DNA from: Corticium candelabrum
Taxonomy: Eukaryota; Porifera; Homoscleromorpha; Homosclerophorida; Plakinidae
DNA: 64,000 bases
NCBI RefSeq assembly: GCF_963422355.1
Contig: NC_085092.1
Span: 632,001-696,000, forward strand
Direction of reading: 5' to 3'
The position numbers and the translations under genes are program-made. The first letter of the stretch is position 1, and each line of letters begins with the position of its first letter. Under the pieces are notes generated by a model, which did no database searches, had not been told where the DNA came from, and saw nothing but the letters and a program-made list of their open reading frames with translations. Shown here piece by piece: positions 46,160-61,168 of the stretch.

Positions 46160-48321
46160 TATATATTATTTTTTTGAGAGAGAAATATATATATATATAT
46201 ATATTTATTTTATATAAACTCACCTACGTGGGTATCTAAATCACATTATCCAAAAACATGTCTGTACAATCTAAAGCGAGTCCATGCAATATCATTTTGG
46301 CGTTATATAGCCAAAGTTTTACCGACAGTTGTTCATGTATTGTTACTGACTGTCTGGCTGACTGCCTGGCTGACTGCCTGGCTGACTGTCAAATTTCTTT
46401 TGAAAGATAGACGTCGTGCGATGGTCTTCAATACTTCTAAACTGTGTGGTGACCACAGGCCAAGAGATTCGCACACAAGAGGGTGAAAAATACTCCAAGT
46501 TGATGTGACCTTGGCTTCATGACGTTGGTCTTTTTCCCTTTCTCCAGCTGCAGCTGCATTTCCCGCACTGTAAGCTGTTTGGGTAACGTATGACGGTTGC
46601 ATTGTGTTCCTGACTGTTACATCAAAATAGGTGGCACAGCCTTGTTCAAAGTCAGGATGAAAAATACCACCCGGTCTGGCACAAGTATCAGTGTTGCAGC
46701 GTTGTTCCTTACGGCAGTTGCCATTATCCACAAGCAAAGCGTGAAAAGAACATCGCATAAGGCGTCATGTCGGCGTGTTCTTATGTTGTTCTGGCCACAT
46801 CTAAGCAGGTGGTCGCCAAATTTATCTAAGATCTGTCCACAGGAACAGCGCTTGGAATCTAAATCTGCCGAGAAAGTGGGATGCCCAACTAGATGTGCAA
46901 CGATACCACAAACTCTCTATGGGGCATGGAGAGGCCAGTGTTGGCGTTGGGGATTACCCGCAGCCATGCTCCAGCGTGATGTGCGGATATCGTGTTAACG
47001 TAGGAGATGCCAACGTGAAATTGCTTCACTACGAAAGAAACTCGCTGCACGCAAACAGCGAGAGATCACTTTAGTCGCTTTAGTGCAAACAACCGTTGAA
47101 GCCGTAAGTTTTGTCAGCATGTCTAGATAGTCGTGATGGTCGGTCAGTGTGGAGTATGTGACAAGCTGAAAAGGCACAAGCTGAGCGAAACGCAGTCGGA
47201 GAGTTGGTAATTATTAATTATTATGTACTGTGTATTAAATAGAGTTTAGTATATCTTCTTAGCTAAACAATGAGCAAATCAATCTTTTCTTTTAGGCGCA
47301 AGAAAGGAAGAAAGCGGTCGGTGCCGCAACGACTCTGCTGCAGGAAGACGACACAACTATTGGCAGACTGGAAGAGAAATTGAAGGTTTAGTGATTCGAT
47401 GGTCTTGTGTTGAATTTACACGGAAACGCGGGTCTTTGTACAGCGTCAGCAAGCACTAGCGAACAAGAAGCTTAAGTCGGGCACGGTCACGTAAGCTGGT
47501 GTTGTCTTTAATTGAGTGCCACATTGTGGAGTCAAGAAAAGACTGAAGTTGGTGTTCACTAGTTGTAAGAACGTCAATCTTAGCCGTCGTTAGAAGAGTA
47601 CGGAGACGATCTTCTACGACTGATCTGCCTTTGAGGCTGACACCTCGGTCAAGAGATGAGCTGGGGATGATGGCAGACTGTTGCGTTCCAGACAGTAGTT
47701 AAAGAACCAGCTCATATGACGAGTACAGCTTGCAAGGAAAGCTGCCGGTGCTGTTCTTGTTGATTCGCGAAGGCCCAAACCACCCAATCGTACTGGCAGG
47801 GTGGCCTGTTTCCAGGAGAGGTCTGGTATTGAGGAATGAATGATGGACTCGTGCGATGACTGTAGACCAGCGTCAAATCTGGATAGTTGACTTTCGATTA
47901 CATCAGATGGAACTGTTCTGATTAAGTGATTGATTTTGCACAAAGAAAGACAAGAGCGTAAGAGATGAAGTTCCACCTGAGAGTTCCCTAAATCTGACAA
48001 AAGTTGTTGACATTCGAGAACTCTGTCAACACGTTTGGCCAAGGAATTGTTGACAAATTCTTTTGAACCACATATGGGTGATCTCAAAAACGCAGCCCCA
48101 TCTTTGTTGGCATCAACACGCTGAAAGTCGCCTGGGAACTCAAGAAAGAATCCAAAAGAAGTGCCAGCTGATTGCAACTTCCTCATAAGAGATGCAACTT
48201 CAGGACGGGTTCCAATGAAAATTCCATCATCCAGGTACCACAACTGTAATGCAATCCCTGGGGTTGGACCCAATTCGTCCATTAGCTCCATTACAACAAG
48301 CGAGAATAACAGTGGACCTTA
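46160..48321 (-). mobile_element. 5'-truncated non-LTR-type retroelement in the pseudogene
   Basis: Reading on the minus strand, the element starts inside the reverse-transcriptase palm: LQLWYLDDGIFIG at about 48230-48270 carries the catalytic YxDD. It continues through LPVRLGGLGLRESTRTAPAA to 47614. After a frame change it runs through SLRDRARLK (about 47465-47500), is interrupted by a foreign insert, resumes at GAWLRVIPNANTGLSM (about 46992) and ends with a restriction-like-endonuclease-type block (ARPGGIFHPDF, YFDVTVRN) and an AT-rich tail near 46165. The same C-terminal block occurs at 62956-64000. The 5' truncation and A/T-rich 3' end fit target-primed retrotransposition. Confidence 0.75.
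47004..47468 (+). pseudogene. Intron-bearing fragment of a coiled-coil gene inside the retroelement
   Basis: Four consecutive blocks on the plus strand are bounded by GT/AG sites and stay in one frame: 47004-47103, 47174-47206, 47296-47385 and 47444 to about 47468. They encode a charged helical protein (QREIASLRKKLAARKQREI; AQAERNAVGEL; AQERKKAVGAATTLLQEDD; RQQALANKK). The retroelement frame stops matching its relatives exactly where this block begins and resumes where it ends. The parent gene is not recognised and only its interior is present, so it is a captured genomic fragment, not a gene. Confidence 0.6.
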
Positions 48322-48937
48322 GATATAGAGAAAATTAGTTTGTCCTTTTTTGCACATTAGTTGTTAATTGTAGATCATTGTGACATGACAACAGCTGGTT
48401 GTGGTTGGACAACAGACTCTGCAGTGAAGCTGAAAACCGAGCACATTTACAACCCTCGACTATCGTCGAAATGGGTATCGAGCTGACTGTCGCTACATTC
48501 CGGTAAAGTTTATTACAAAATCGGCAATTTCAGTATTGTTGTCAAGTTTTCTAATATTTATATTTAGTTTATAGAAATTCTTTACGTGAGCCATGCAGAG
48601 CAGCAAGTTGCTTGGTTTACGAAACGATTAGCAGGACACATTGTAACATCTCAGACTAACTATGATGTACCTGGTAATGCATATGGGTTATTGGACGGCA
48701 CATGGTGATAATATGACTATCAAATGCTTATCTGTGACAAGAGTGACCGCAATGATTTCTATCCAGGATATTTCATCAGTGGATGTACAAAATGCTATAA
48801 GAATTGTAGCGCTTGGTGTGCTGACAGCAGTTCTCTCACAAACGGAGACTCCACACGATCTAGTTGATGATGTAGCGTTCAATACAAATGGCCATCGTTC
48901 ATTGGGTCGCAAAGTCATGTCTGTCGGTTTACGTTAG

Positions 48938-49423
48938 ATAATTATTACAGACGTTGAGCTTTTACGAAGGAAGCGATGTAATGACGTAAAAAGCTGTAAC
49001 GTGCTGAACTGTGAAACACTGTTGTCTTGCTATCTACACCAATTACTATACTGTAATGTTCAATACAACATACGCACAACTTATTGATATGCATGATGTT
49101 TACTCTTTTTACTATCGGTATTTGCACGTATCATCTTGTTTGGTAGGTTTTCTCAGAATTGACAGAATCATTACACACGTACTTGTCTATGAGACGGGCT
49201 GTCCATCTCTAATACTGCAGTATATTAATTAAAAGTGAAGATAGAAGAGCTTTAGTATGGACGGATATTTTATATGCGGATAGGTGCTCACTCAGTACAG
49301 ACGGCAACAACGCAGGTCACTCTAGAGAAACTCGTTTGCAGTGCATGGTCTCCCTGATATGGTATAGTGTCCGATTATTGCAGATGTTTTATCAGCGGTG
49401 AAAATACAAAGATTTTTCAGCGA
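48938..49423. other. Spacer after the pseudogene
   Basis: About 0.5 kb with no recognised feature. Confidence 0.4.
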
Positions 49424-49910
49424 GAGGAGTTCTTCTCATTACCATCCATCATCAAATGGACTAGCAAAGAGGGCTGTCAAACGCTCAAACAAGATCTAAA
49501 AGGTGGACAATAGCGTACTACTCATTCAAGGATTGCAAACGTTTTGATGGCCAATCGAAATATGCCTTATGCTAAGATGGAGATCTCTCTCGCGGAGCTG
49601 CATGTTGTTTAGAAGGAAACCAGTAGCCGTTCTAGATTTGACTCGGCCGGATCTGACAGAGAAAGTACTCAAAAGGCATAGAAACAGAAATATCAACATC
49701 AAAGACACGACGACAAGGAACCTGAAGGTTTGACAGAGAGTTTACCTCCGTAGTTTTTGGCTATCACTCATTCAGCAGTGATAGCACAAGCTTTAGGAGC
49801 ATGACTCCTATATATTTGTGTTTTCTTCTATAAGACGACCGAAGGGTCAAGCGACATATCGAACATCTATCTAGGAAGATCGAGGTATTCCGTCAGTCAC
49901 AGCCTGTGAG
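49424..49910 (+). pseudogene. Ty3/gypsy integrase C-terminal remnant
   Basis: Three plus-strand pieces in different frames match the end of gypsy-type integrases in order: YHPSSNGLAKRAVKRSNKI (about 49440), FRRKPVAVLDLTRPDL (about 49610) and DDRRVKRHIEHLSRK (about 49838). Stops and frame changes separate them, and no LTRs were seen nearby. Confidence 0.7.
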
Positions 49911-50387
49911 GAATAATGAGCAAGCTGAATTCAGGCCAGAAGACTTTAAATTATCGGCTGCATGGACTCAGGCTGTCAAATAGAACAAGACGACCGCAAC
50001 AGCTTGTAACAATTTGTCTATGTACTTGTAGTTTCAATTAGATCTTCAGATATGGCGATTTTGATGTGGATCATCAACATGTCTAGAGTCTAAGACACAA
50101 TGGAACCGATTGCAAATTTAGTACTTTATTATTCCTCTAGAGCTAGCGCATGGTATACTAATGCCACACACTGTAACAATATGTCTACTCCACCGGTGTA
50201 AAAAGCGGGGTGGATAGTGGGATGAAGCCCCTTCGCTCAGGTTAGGATTTGAAATTCTGTGCCAGTGACTTTTGCAAATCTATTTACGCGCCGGCAAGCA
50301 AGGTAGTTTGCTTAATCATGATGACATCCATGGTACAGCCCCCTCCTTCTCCTGAACATCTTTTTACGCCACTCACTGTCTACACAG
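49911..50387. other. Spacer
   Basis: AT-rich with no recognised feature. Confidence 0.4.
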
Positions 50388-51590
50388 GCGCGGATCCAGG
50401 ATTTTTTAAAAGAGCGGGTTGCAAATTTGATAGACCACGCCTACTTCAGTCAACGCAATCGTACCGTTAGAAGGCAAATGGCCCAGGCTTCTTACATCTT
50501 ACCTAAAGTAAATGGCAACATATCTCTAGCAATGTGTCATGTTGTAAACTCCCTAAATTATCAAAACTGTCTAACAGAATCTAACTGCATCATGCATAGA
50601 CTACTGCTAAATAAATGTTAAGTAAACTACGGTGCAACTATATCTCTTTCAAACAAAGACTGTATGAACAATGTCCGTGGATGATTTTGTACAAACTTCG
50701 TCTGCTGGTACCCGGTCTTTGTAACGCATGGCGATAACTGATAGGTGTGCAAGACGCTCCTCTGCCATGGTAGACCTTGTATAAGTCTTCAGTCTCCTCA
50801 GTAGAAAAAATGACCTCGATAGACAGTGTACATGGTATCATTAGCAGACGATGAACATTCGGGTACAACCGAGAGTCACAGGCTCCCAAGGCCAGGAGAA
50901 GGTTAATTAATTTTGGGGTATGGCCTTCTTGCACTCTTGCTCTGTTTTCCTTGCTTCTTGCATTTCCTGGTATTTGCTTTGCCATACTGACTGCCACCTT
51001 CTCACTTCACCTCCTAGAGACTTCGGGAATGGAAGATCTGCTTTCCATTGGGTCAACGTCGGAACGAACCAGAAGGATAAACACTAGACACAACAATGCT
51101 CGGACATTGTCTTGCTCACCACTAGATCGTTCGCGCATCTGAAGAAGCAGGAAGTCTAGGAGAGGTATCGCAACGGATCGTTTGTAGTGCTCAATCGGAC
51201 TCCGACTACTAGTAGGTGTATTGCTTTGCTTTCGCTGTAAGTTCGATTGTCTTGGAACAGATTCAACGGATCCAATCCTGTCTGCGAGTCGCAGAATGTC
51301 TTGATACCAGATGTCAAAGAAGTTGTGTATATCCTGCCTTGTTGCCTTCATTCTTTCAGGTATACATACTGAGTGAACCATTCCCTACGCAACAAAGATA
51401 TCCTGGTCACGAGTCTAGAGTTTCGCTGCCAGATGTCTCACTTCGTCAAGAATCCGCTTAGTTATTTTTAATTAAATACTGGAAATGAGCACAATGCGGC
51501 TTCAAGACCTTGTGCTTTAACTCCGAGGCCAACAAAAAGGGGGTGTTTGAAACCCCCACAACCCCTACCCTGGATCCGTCACTGACTAGA
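50388..51590 (-). mobile_element. hAT-type element with transposase C-terminal remnant
   Basis: The minus-strand frames 51381-51007 and 50997-50638 together resemble the end of a hAT transposase: SPIEHYKRSVAIPLLDFLL, then YPNVHRLLMIPCTLSIEV followed by the TEE...LY part of the dimerisation domain. They lie in different frames with stops between. The ends GGCGCGGATCCAGG (about 50390) and, inverted, CAGTGACGGATCCAGG (about 51586) look like terminal repeats. The N-terminal zinc finger and most of the catalytic core are missing. Confidence 0.68.
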
Positions 51591-51856
51591 TATAAATATA
51601 CAAAAGCCATGCAGCGGACACGCTTACCTTCTACAGCTGCGTGTCGATATAAAAGGAACGAATTTAAGTTTGGCAAGGTGGTATCTATAAGATCGATCGA
51701 CCAGGCATGCATGCATGCACTGCAGTATACGTAGTGGATTTAGACTAATAGAAGATGGTGCAGCAATCATGTGTACATGTTTTCTTCTTGAAGAAGAGTT
51801 GGAAAGCCAGACATATCTAATAATTAAATTATAGGTCGTAGCTTCGGGATCGAGCT
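51591..51856. other. Spacer
   Basis: No recognised feature apart from a short GCATGCATGCATGC palindromic run near 51706. Confidence 0.4.
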
Positions 51857-52316
51857 AAAAATTCTAGGAATTAAGCCATGGCTTACCTTGGCCTGTGTTG
51901 AGCGACGACTACGAGCCTACAAGTAACCGGCTTTTAGACAAATTGTTGTCTAGAATCAAGTCGTTCTTGTATTGAGCATTCCAGCTAGACAGATATTCGT
52001 CACGTGCGACGTACGCGTGCGGTCTGATCCACGAGGCGTGATTAACATTTTCGTTCTACATGCCATTGATTAGACTCTGAAATGGTGTTGGATAGCTTGG
52101 ACTGTTACAATCTTTCGTGTTGAAGTTTACTCAGACTGCTCAGCCGTTGTCAGAAGGTCAGCACTGCTAGATACACATACATACATCTCCATGAGTCAAT
52201 GCAATTTGGTACCGTACTATAGCTAGAATATACGGTAGCCTAGATATCTGGCTGTAAAGTCTAACAAATTACGTAATCTGTTTTGCAGAATCCTAAAGTC
52301 CTAAAGGAACATTGCT
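51857..52316. repeat. Duplicated 0.46-kb block, copy A
   Basis: It matches 61169-61593 in the same orientation at high identity from AAAAATTCTAGGAATTAA to TTTTGCAGAATCCTA. On the minus strand both copies share an open stretch (WNAQYK, LILDNNLSK, LLVGS, SLNTGQG) ending at a GTRAGY donor-like site. Copy A has a stop in that frame. It lies upstream of the fibrinogen-like gene and may overlap its promoter region. Confidence 0.7.
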
Positions 52317-52618
52317 TTGTTTGGTCAGCTCCTCCCTCTTCCCGTATTACAGGAAAGGGGAGGAGTCACGAGTTCAACCTTATATGGATACAAATTGTCG
52401 TTCCGTTTGTCGAAACATGACAAGTGGGATGTTACAATAGCCGACACAAGGGCGTAAGGACTACGGACAAATAGACAACAGAAACTAGGTCACGACACTA
52501 CGTTATCTGTAGGAGTGCCATTGTTATATATAATTGCAAGGTTTGCAAGCCAGCTTGCAGTTGAAATTGTAAATCAGTGTGGTTCAGACGCGAAAAAGTG
52601 CTCTACTGAAGACCAACC
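52317..52618 (+). promoter_or_regulatory. Proximal 5' region of the fibrinogen-like gene
   Basis: TTATATATAAT at about 52523-52533 lies roughly 90 bp before the ATG and is a candidate TATA region. The last 70 bp are conserved in the pseudogene leader (45238-45293). Transcription start is not determined. Confidence 0.4.
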
Positions 52619-55251
<2,633 letters not shown>

Positions 55252-55704
55252 TATGGAGACAATTAGCGTGCAAACTTTTGCGAATTAGTTAGTCGATTGC
55301 TCTAGAACTTAAAGATCTGTACCGTGGTTCCTTATAGCTAATTAGACAACTACTGCTGATTTTTGTAGCATTTTAGACACTACTCAATTGACACAAAGTT
55401 GCAACTAACACAAAAGTTAAACCAAGCGAGCCAAGCGGAATTACTGACTAAAAAGACTGAACTCTAGCTATTTATAGTTCCCTCTATACGTATGCTCACT
55501 AGACTTGTAATCTACTCATGTTAACGCTACATAGCTCTCCTTTAGTGAGCTAATAGGCGAAACATCTGGGCAAATGCACATGGCGACCGGAACGTGTGCT
55601 TCTCGTTTGGCTGGAGTACATGGAGAGGGTGTTGGAGAGTTCATAGCTTCGGTTAAGGTTGGTGGGTCGAGTGTAGAAGAAGCGTCCAGGTAAGCTGGTT
55701 TGAG
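55252..55704. other. 3' flank of the fibrinogen-like gene
   Basis: No recognised feature. Confidence 0.4.
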
Positions 55705-56031
55705 GCGATCCATGCCCGGATTCAGAAATTTTTGAAAGAGGAGGTTGATCTGCTTGTGCATTAGTGTGCACAGTCTTGAGATAGCCAGTCTAGAGGGTTC
55801 AAAAAGCCCATCTGATCTGTGGTAACAAAAGCAGAACGTTTTGTGCAATCTGACCAGATAACGTGCTCAAGGGCTGCTTCGCAATCATCACATATACCAA
55901 TTTTCTTATTACACGTCTGGGTGTGAGGCTATACGCACTCGATCCCTTTCTTTCATAAATGGGGAACCACGCATAAAGAAAAAAAGGGGTTGTAACCCCC
56001 TGAACCCCCATCTCGATCCTGGCCTGCGATC
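55705..56031. mobile_element. Possible hAT-like MITE
   Basis: The left end GATCCATGCCCGGATTC and the inverted right end GATCGCAGGCCAGGATCG are similar, and the right subterminal region has the GGGGGTTCAGGGGGTT style common in such MITEs. The match is imperfect. Confidence 0.4.
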
Positions 56032-56616
56032 CAACGAAACAACCTCATTATACCCGATAGAGTGTATAGTGTTTTCCAAAAGGTTTTGATGATCACAAAA
56101 GGGCCATTATATGGTCACCGTAGAGACTTGCGAAGACGAATGAACGCATGAAAAGCAGAAGACAAGTCAGTCTGGGGAAAAACTTGACGAGGTCTTTGTT
56201 GTTGAGTGAGTTGTGCCCTGAGTCTTGACATCGTGTCCTTGAGTTGCATAGCATATATAGCTTACTAAGGATGAGAAGGTGTGTTGGAGCTATCACTGTA
56301 GTCATTCTGTTACCGGCGTTTGGCTCGCTAGACTTTTAATCTACTAATGGTTGTATGAATTAGTTAACCCTACATGTTCAATAAGGCATAGGCAGAATTT
56401 ATTGATATGGTGTTCACCCGTTTGTTACTGTTTATCTTGTTTTTACCATAGTTGACTTAAAATCTTTACAAAACCATTACATAAATATTACATAAAATGT
56501 GCTTAAATTGAATTAAGACTTACAGAAGCATACGCCAAATAGATAGGATAAAGTAGAATGCAAGACTGCTAGTGGCAAGTGTACGATAAACGTGAGTTTA
56601 CAGTAGGCAGTGCATG
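56032..56616. other. Spacer
   Basis: AT-rich; no recognised feature. Confidence 0.4.
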
Positions 56617-56621
56617 CATAC

Positions 56622-56714
56622 CAGGCCCGTAGCCTGGCTTCAGATGTGGACCGTGCGTAATACACCAAAATGGACCAATGACGTCACATACATGTTACAT
56701 TTTAGCCTTTCAAA

Positions 56715-56768
<54 letters not shown>

Positions 56769-57657
56769 GTATGTATATATATATACACACACTAGCTGAT
56801 TAGCGCATTGTTCGCCTTTGCAACTTCTGTTAATTAACACAAATTCCTGCGTATATATAATTGGGGCATCATAAAATTCGCTTATTGGGCGGAGAAAACA
56901 CAAAATACAAATACCGGATAACATTTAACCCTGTATAAGTGACCAAGTATTCGCTTGAAGCTGTTTCGACAGACCCGATTTGGGAGAAGCTTTCGCGATC
57001 CGTCGACGGGCACATGTGCTGCATGTGCTTCAAGCCGGCCAGCAGCTTCGTCGTCTCTTTCCTGCTGCAATGTCAACTTTTGCGAACTACAGACGAACGC
57101 ATAGATGCAGGGGACCTTCAGACTACCGCGAACGACACCATATTTCGAAGTGAGAAAAGAATGCGTGCTAGCCAAAGGTGGAGCGCAAAATTGCAGCGGT
57201 TTGCGAGCGCATGAGGAACAAAATTTTGTGACGTTGCGACCTACAGACGAATGCCAGCACAAAGCAAAGTACAAGAAACCAGCCACCGTCATGAAAGGGC
57301 ACTAGCTGCTTCTCGAAGTAGGAAAGGTCGCTCGCATGCTTTAGAAGTGAAAAGGAGCAGATAGCGGTTTGCAACCACGTAGGCAACAAACAATCATACG
57401 GCTGCGTCCATGCATGGAGCACTTTCTTTAGATATGTAGACACTACAATTAAAAACATACTATATAGAAATAGCGAGAAATTTAGGGATTGCATGAAAAC
57501 AATAGAGAGAATTTGACATAATAGGAGCGCATACAAATTTAAAGGAGCGTTTTGCGTACTATGTGCGTCAGTATATAATACATTGGATTAAAAGCGGACC
57601 TTCACGGCTGAGCGGGCGGTTCGTCCGAGCCCCCCGAACCCCCAGCCTACGGGCCTG
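56622..57657. mobile_element. 1.04-kb MITE with 5-bp TSD CATAC
   Basis: The ends CAGGCCCGTAGCCTGG (56623) and, inverted, CAGGCCCGTAGGCTGG (to 57657) match at 15 of 16 positions. CATAC flanks both sides exactly (56617-56621 and 57658-57662). It contains a (TA)n tract and no transposase. Confidence 0.8.
56715..56787. repeat. (TA)n microsatellite
   Basis: TA run with a few TG interruptions inside the MITE. Confidence 0.95.
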
Positions 57658-57662
57658 CATAC

Positions 57663-60499
57663 TCGTTTGAACGGGATAGCAAGCTTTCTTGTTGATACAT
57701 ATACGTCTTTCTGAGCTTTGTCTAGATCTGATGTCTCTGTATGGTTGTCCCTTTTGATGGACAGTACGGCCAAGCTATTTCGGCTCTTTTCCATTGTAGC
57801 AGTTCAAAGATACGTTTCAATCTTTTGAGGTATACGCATAACAGCTCGTCGACACTTCATGCAAAGTTCATGCAGTGCAATAATAAAAAATTAAGTGTTT
57901 CTGCTCCGGCTGCATTGTTTTCACTGTACAAGGTCACCTTGCAATGATTACGTATATATGCATGCATGTATGAACTTTCTTTGTTAGTCTCGTGTAGCCA
58001 CTGTGTAGCCAAATTACAGACTTGTTTCTTTTGAAAACCGATTGGCGGCTGGTTTCTTGCTACTGGAAACGCTCTAGGGCCAAGACCCAAGCTACTAGTT
58101 GTGTACTCGTAACACATTCAGCTCCCTGATTACTGCACTATTTCTCCTCTCCAAACTGTCCCCGGTACGGCGTATCTAGGTACCGTATATGTCCATGCAT
58201 ACAGTGATAATAAGTAGACTGCATCCCTCCCTATTAGTTAACGTTATTGCAACGCAGCTCAATGTCGTCTAGACAACCTTTGGCGTAAAAGCGTAGCAGA
58301 CACCAAGTATACGTACAGTACTGCACTGCCAGAACTGGTGCAGGTGCCAACGTGCTTGGAGCAGCCTACACAAAGATAAACCTCATTCAAGATTTGCTCT
58401 TTTCGCCACCTTCGGAGTCTTTGCCAGCCCCAATGAACTTGTAAAGCCCAAAATTTTATTTTCAATGTTTTGACGAGGACCATGAACAATCAGTGGGTGC
58501 AGCTACAGAGGGACTGGTAGGTCAGAAAGTTGACAACCTGTCTACATGCATGCAGATTAGATTGATGCTTCAGTATAGAAATTAGACTGTTAATTTATGG
58601 CAGAAATTATATCAGTAGTTTATGATAGTGTTTTGCGTTAATTGTTGTTTAGACATTTGTTGTCTATTTTGTTTGGTAGTGCGAGGAACACTTCGCTAGC
58701 GCTGTCTGCTGTGCATCATTTCTATTCTGGATTCTTCGTGCAAACGGAATCCTTTTTCTAGTAAAGCGAGGAATCAACGCAGCGACTCTAAACTTGTTCT
58801 GTTACCTTCTTTTATTTCTTAGAGTATGGAAAAATAGTTGGATGGCGATCTAAGGCAATGTTTTGGTGCATTGGCACAGTGAAATACATTATGTAAATTA
58901 ATGGCGTCGCTGTAAAGAACGCGGACGTACAATGCTAGAGAAAGCATAAAGACGTTGCATTGTTATCGATGAAGTTGAAACGGTCGGTATCAGCATACAA
59001 AAATCTTTTGGATTCCGTTTGCACGAAGGATCCAGAATAAGAGATGCACAACGGTCTAGCCTATAGTCGCCCTCATTTGGTAGCGAGACCGTTCTAGCTC
59101 AGCGTGCGTTTAACATAAGCCCTATCATTGCTAAAAAATACTCTATCGGGCTAAACTAAAGCATGCAAGCTGTAGGGGTGCATACAAACAAGCTCAAAAT
59201 TTTGCGGTATTGTATCTGCGGCTTGGTCAAACATACTTCAATTCCTCGATGACACGGTGCATTGTTAAAACTAGCTAGCACTTGTTTGTATTTTTCGGCA
59301 CCATTTAGTTGATCAAATTCGCAGTCAACTGGCGCTCGGACAAACTCATCGAAGTGCTGCTGTTTGGCTTCATGCATCCATGCAGGATGTCACATGCTGC
59401 CATGAACCATCAGGGTACTGTTTGCTTACAAAATTATGCGGTTCCGCTCAAAGTTGCACGGACCTCCAGCTTGGAGCTCTGCAGCCACTGATATTATAAC
59501 AAAATTTCGCCTTAGCACCTCGACTCGTGTGCCACTGGGCGTGGCTCTTCCTGACTTCCCGATTCTCCTAAATTCTAGGCTGACACGTATGTTTCTCCTC
59601 TCAGGTACAAACTTCAGCCTTTTCAAAGTTATGAGCCGACTTTCTAGTTTGCGAGCGATTGTAGATTTGATAAAACTATAGATTCCGGTGGATTAGATAG
59701 CTTAACTCGAGGAGGCCTTTTCGAGTGTCAAGTCTGGTCGATCTTCGATCGCCGTGTCTGGATTTGCCTTTGTTTCTTTTGCTCCCTCTTTTGTAACCAA
59801 GCGTTCTCTTCCACGCCCTAGTGGTTACGCACATGTATAACTATAGCTACAGAACAGTCATCTGACTGTAGGAAATGCCCTGCTTGTCAGCGTTCTATAG
59901 TTATAGCCGCTGTACGTCATCTCTACAGTGCTATAGCTCGATCGTTTGAGCGTTTGCAGTTTAAATTGTCAAACCTAAATGCATCCATCAAATGACAAAA
60001 AATGCAAGACGGTTATGAGAGATAATGAGTTGGGCACTCATGAAAACAAACGTCTACCAGTTGTGGCACTCTTCGACACTTGAGATTTCCTCATGCGTCT
60101 AGATTGTCAACCTTTAATTTTTAAACTAAAATAAGATGTTAATTGCAATTGTGCATTCAATCACTAAATAAACTATGCTAGAAGTAATTTTCAACAAGAG
60201 TACCGGTATAATAAATTAACTAAATAATATATGTATACGATTTTTATTGTGGGCAGGATTTTAACATTTACGCACTCTCTTTGTTAGTCTCACGTAGTCG
60301 CCATTTTGTTGGGTGCTACATGCACGTTGACAGTATTTCCAGTACAGTACTGTACATACACTTTGTGTCTGCTAGCTGCTGCGCTTTTTTACCCCAAATT
60401 AGGGGTTTATGCCCATTCGTTGCAATCCGTCAAAGTAAATCGCATCACCTCAATTGAAATTATTTCATGTGCGAGAAAAACATATTGGTAAGTAATGTT
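57663..60499. other. 2.8-kb stretch without a recognised gene
   Basis: It holds two copies of the TAGTCTCGTGTAGC-type MITE end (57984; variant TAGTCTCACGTAGTC at 60291). Short frames exist on both strands (for example 59156-59377 and 59436-59681) but none has a recognisable motif. Confidence 0.4.
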
Positions 60500-61135
60500 T
60501 TAGTTAGAAAACTTTAACCAGTCATCACTGCTGGCCATTGCTCTAAGTTGTTGCACCGAAATCTGAGCATCACCAAGATTTTGACGCACGTAGATTCGAC
60601 CAGTTTCGAGCTCTCTCCACCGCATCATCGTATTCAATGCAAAATATCGAAATCGAGGATGTTGTGCGAACCCACCATCGTAGTGTCGCATCAAGTGCTT
60701 GAAGTACTGGCTCTGTCTTACACTTCGTTGACGTGGAGCAATAAATTCTCCCACACCGGTCGGAAAGAGCGTCGGAAAAGCACAAGTAAAGTAGCCTTCG
60801 GACTTGGACTCATCAACTAGATCTTTAGGGCCAATCAACACAAGTCAAGTTGGCGAGATGAACATCGTTGGCTTTTTGGCTACCTTTACTGCCACGTACC
60901 TCGACTGCCCTGCTGATAGCATCTTTCTCTGGACGCTACATTCTTGCCGCCGAAATTAAGTACAGTGCGGTAAGTGGGTAGTTCGAAATCTTCTTCGCTT
61001 TCACTTCCAACTATAGTCTGATTATCTGTAGATGTAGCAGAAAATAAACTGTCATTTTCAATTACACGCAGACCGGGCAGTTCACCGTCCTCAGGTAGAC
61101 TTGATATGGTATTGACATCAATTTCGATATTAGTG
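60500..61135 (-). pseudogene. Helitron Rep/helicase N-terminal fragment
   Basis: The minus-strand frame 60841-60500 reads FPTLFPTGVGEFIAPRQR, then FKHLMRHYDGGFAQHPRFRY and GRIYVRQNLGD, the Helitron-like N-terminal domain upstream of the HUH Rep motifs. A preceding frame (about 61135-60850) encodes an acidic leader and LNFGGKNVASRERCY and joins it through a frameshift. The Rep catalytic site and helicase are absent. Confidence 0.72.
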
Positions 61136-61168
61136 CAGTAATTAAGTTACTAACGGTTTTTTCTCTCT

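Larger units (their letters stand above)
45294..48937 (+). pseudogene. Decayed copy of the fibrinogen-like gene at 52619-55251
   Basis: All six exons can be recognised in order. Exon 1 (45294 to about 45366) has an internal deletion that removes part of the signal peptide. Exon 2 (about 45473-45535) reads SLAQALQDCTGISQ and exon 3 is about 45584-45631. Exon 4 (about 45977-46160) has an in-frame stop after LQYCNRTNWRSL and loses its 3' end to a 2.2-kb retroelement insertion. Exon 5 (48373 to about 48500) lacks part of the GGGW segment, and exon 6 (48570-48937) has frame changes although DYQMLICDKSDRNDFYPGYF is kept in pieces. The leader and intron boundaries also align, so it arose by genomic duplication rather than retroposition. 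It is not expected to encode protein. Confidence 0.8.

Noticed and set aside
47444..47494. Terminal exon with a stop for the coiled-coil fragment (ending KLKSGTVT)
   Set aside because: The last part is the antisense of the retroelement SLRDRARLK sequence, so the apparent stop belongs to the retroelement and the captured piece ends near 47468.
56939..57305. Plus-strand frames inside the CATAC-flanked MITE
   Set aside because: They overlap each other on both strands, have no motif, and lie within a non-autonomous element.
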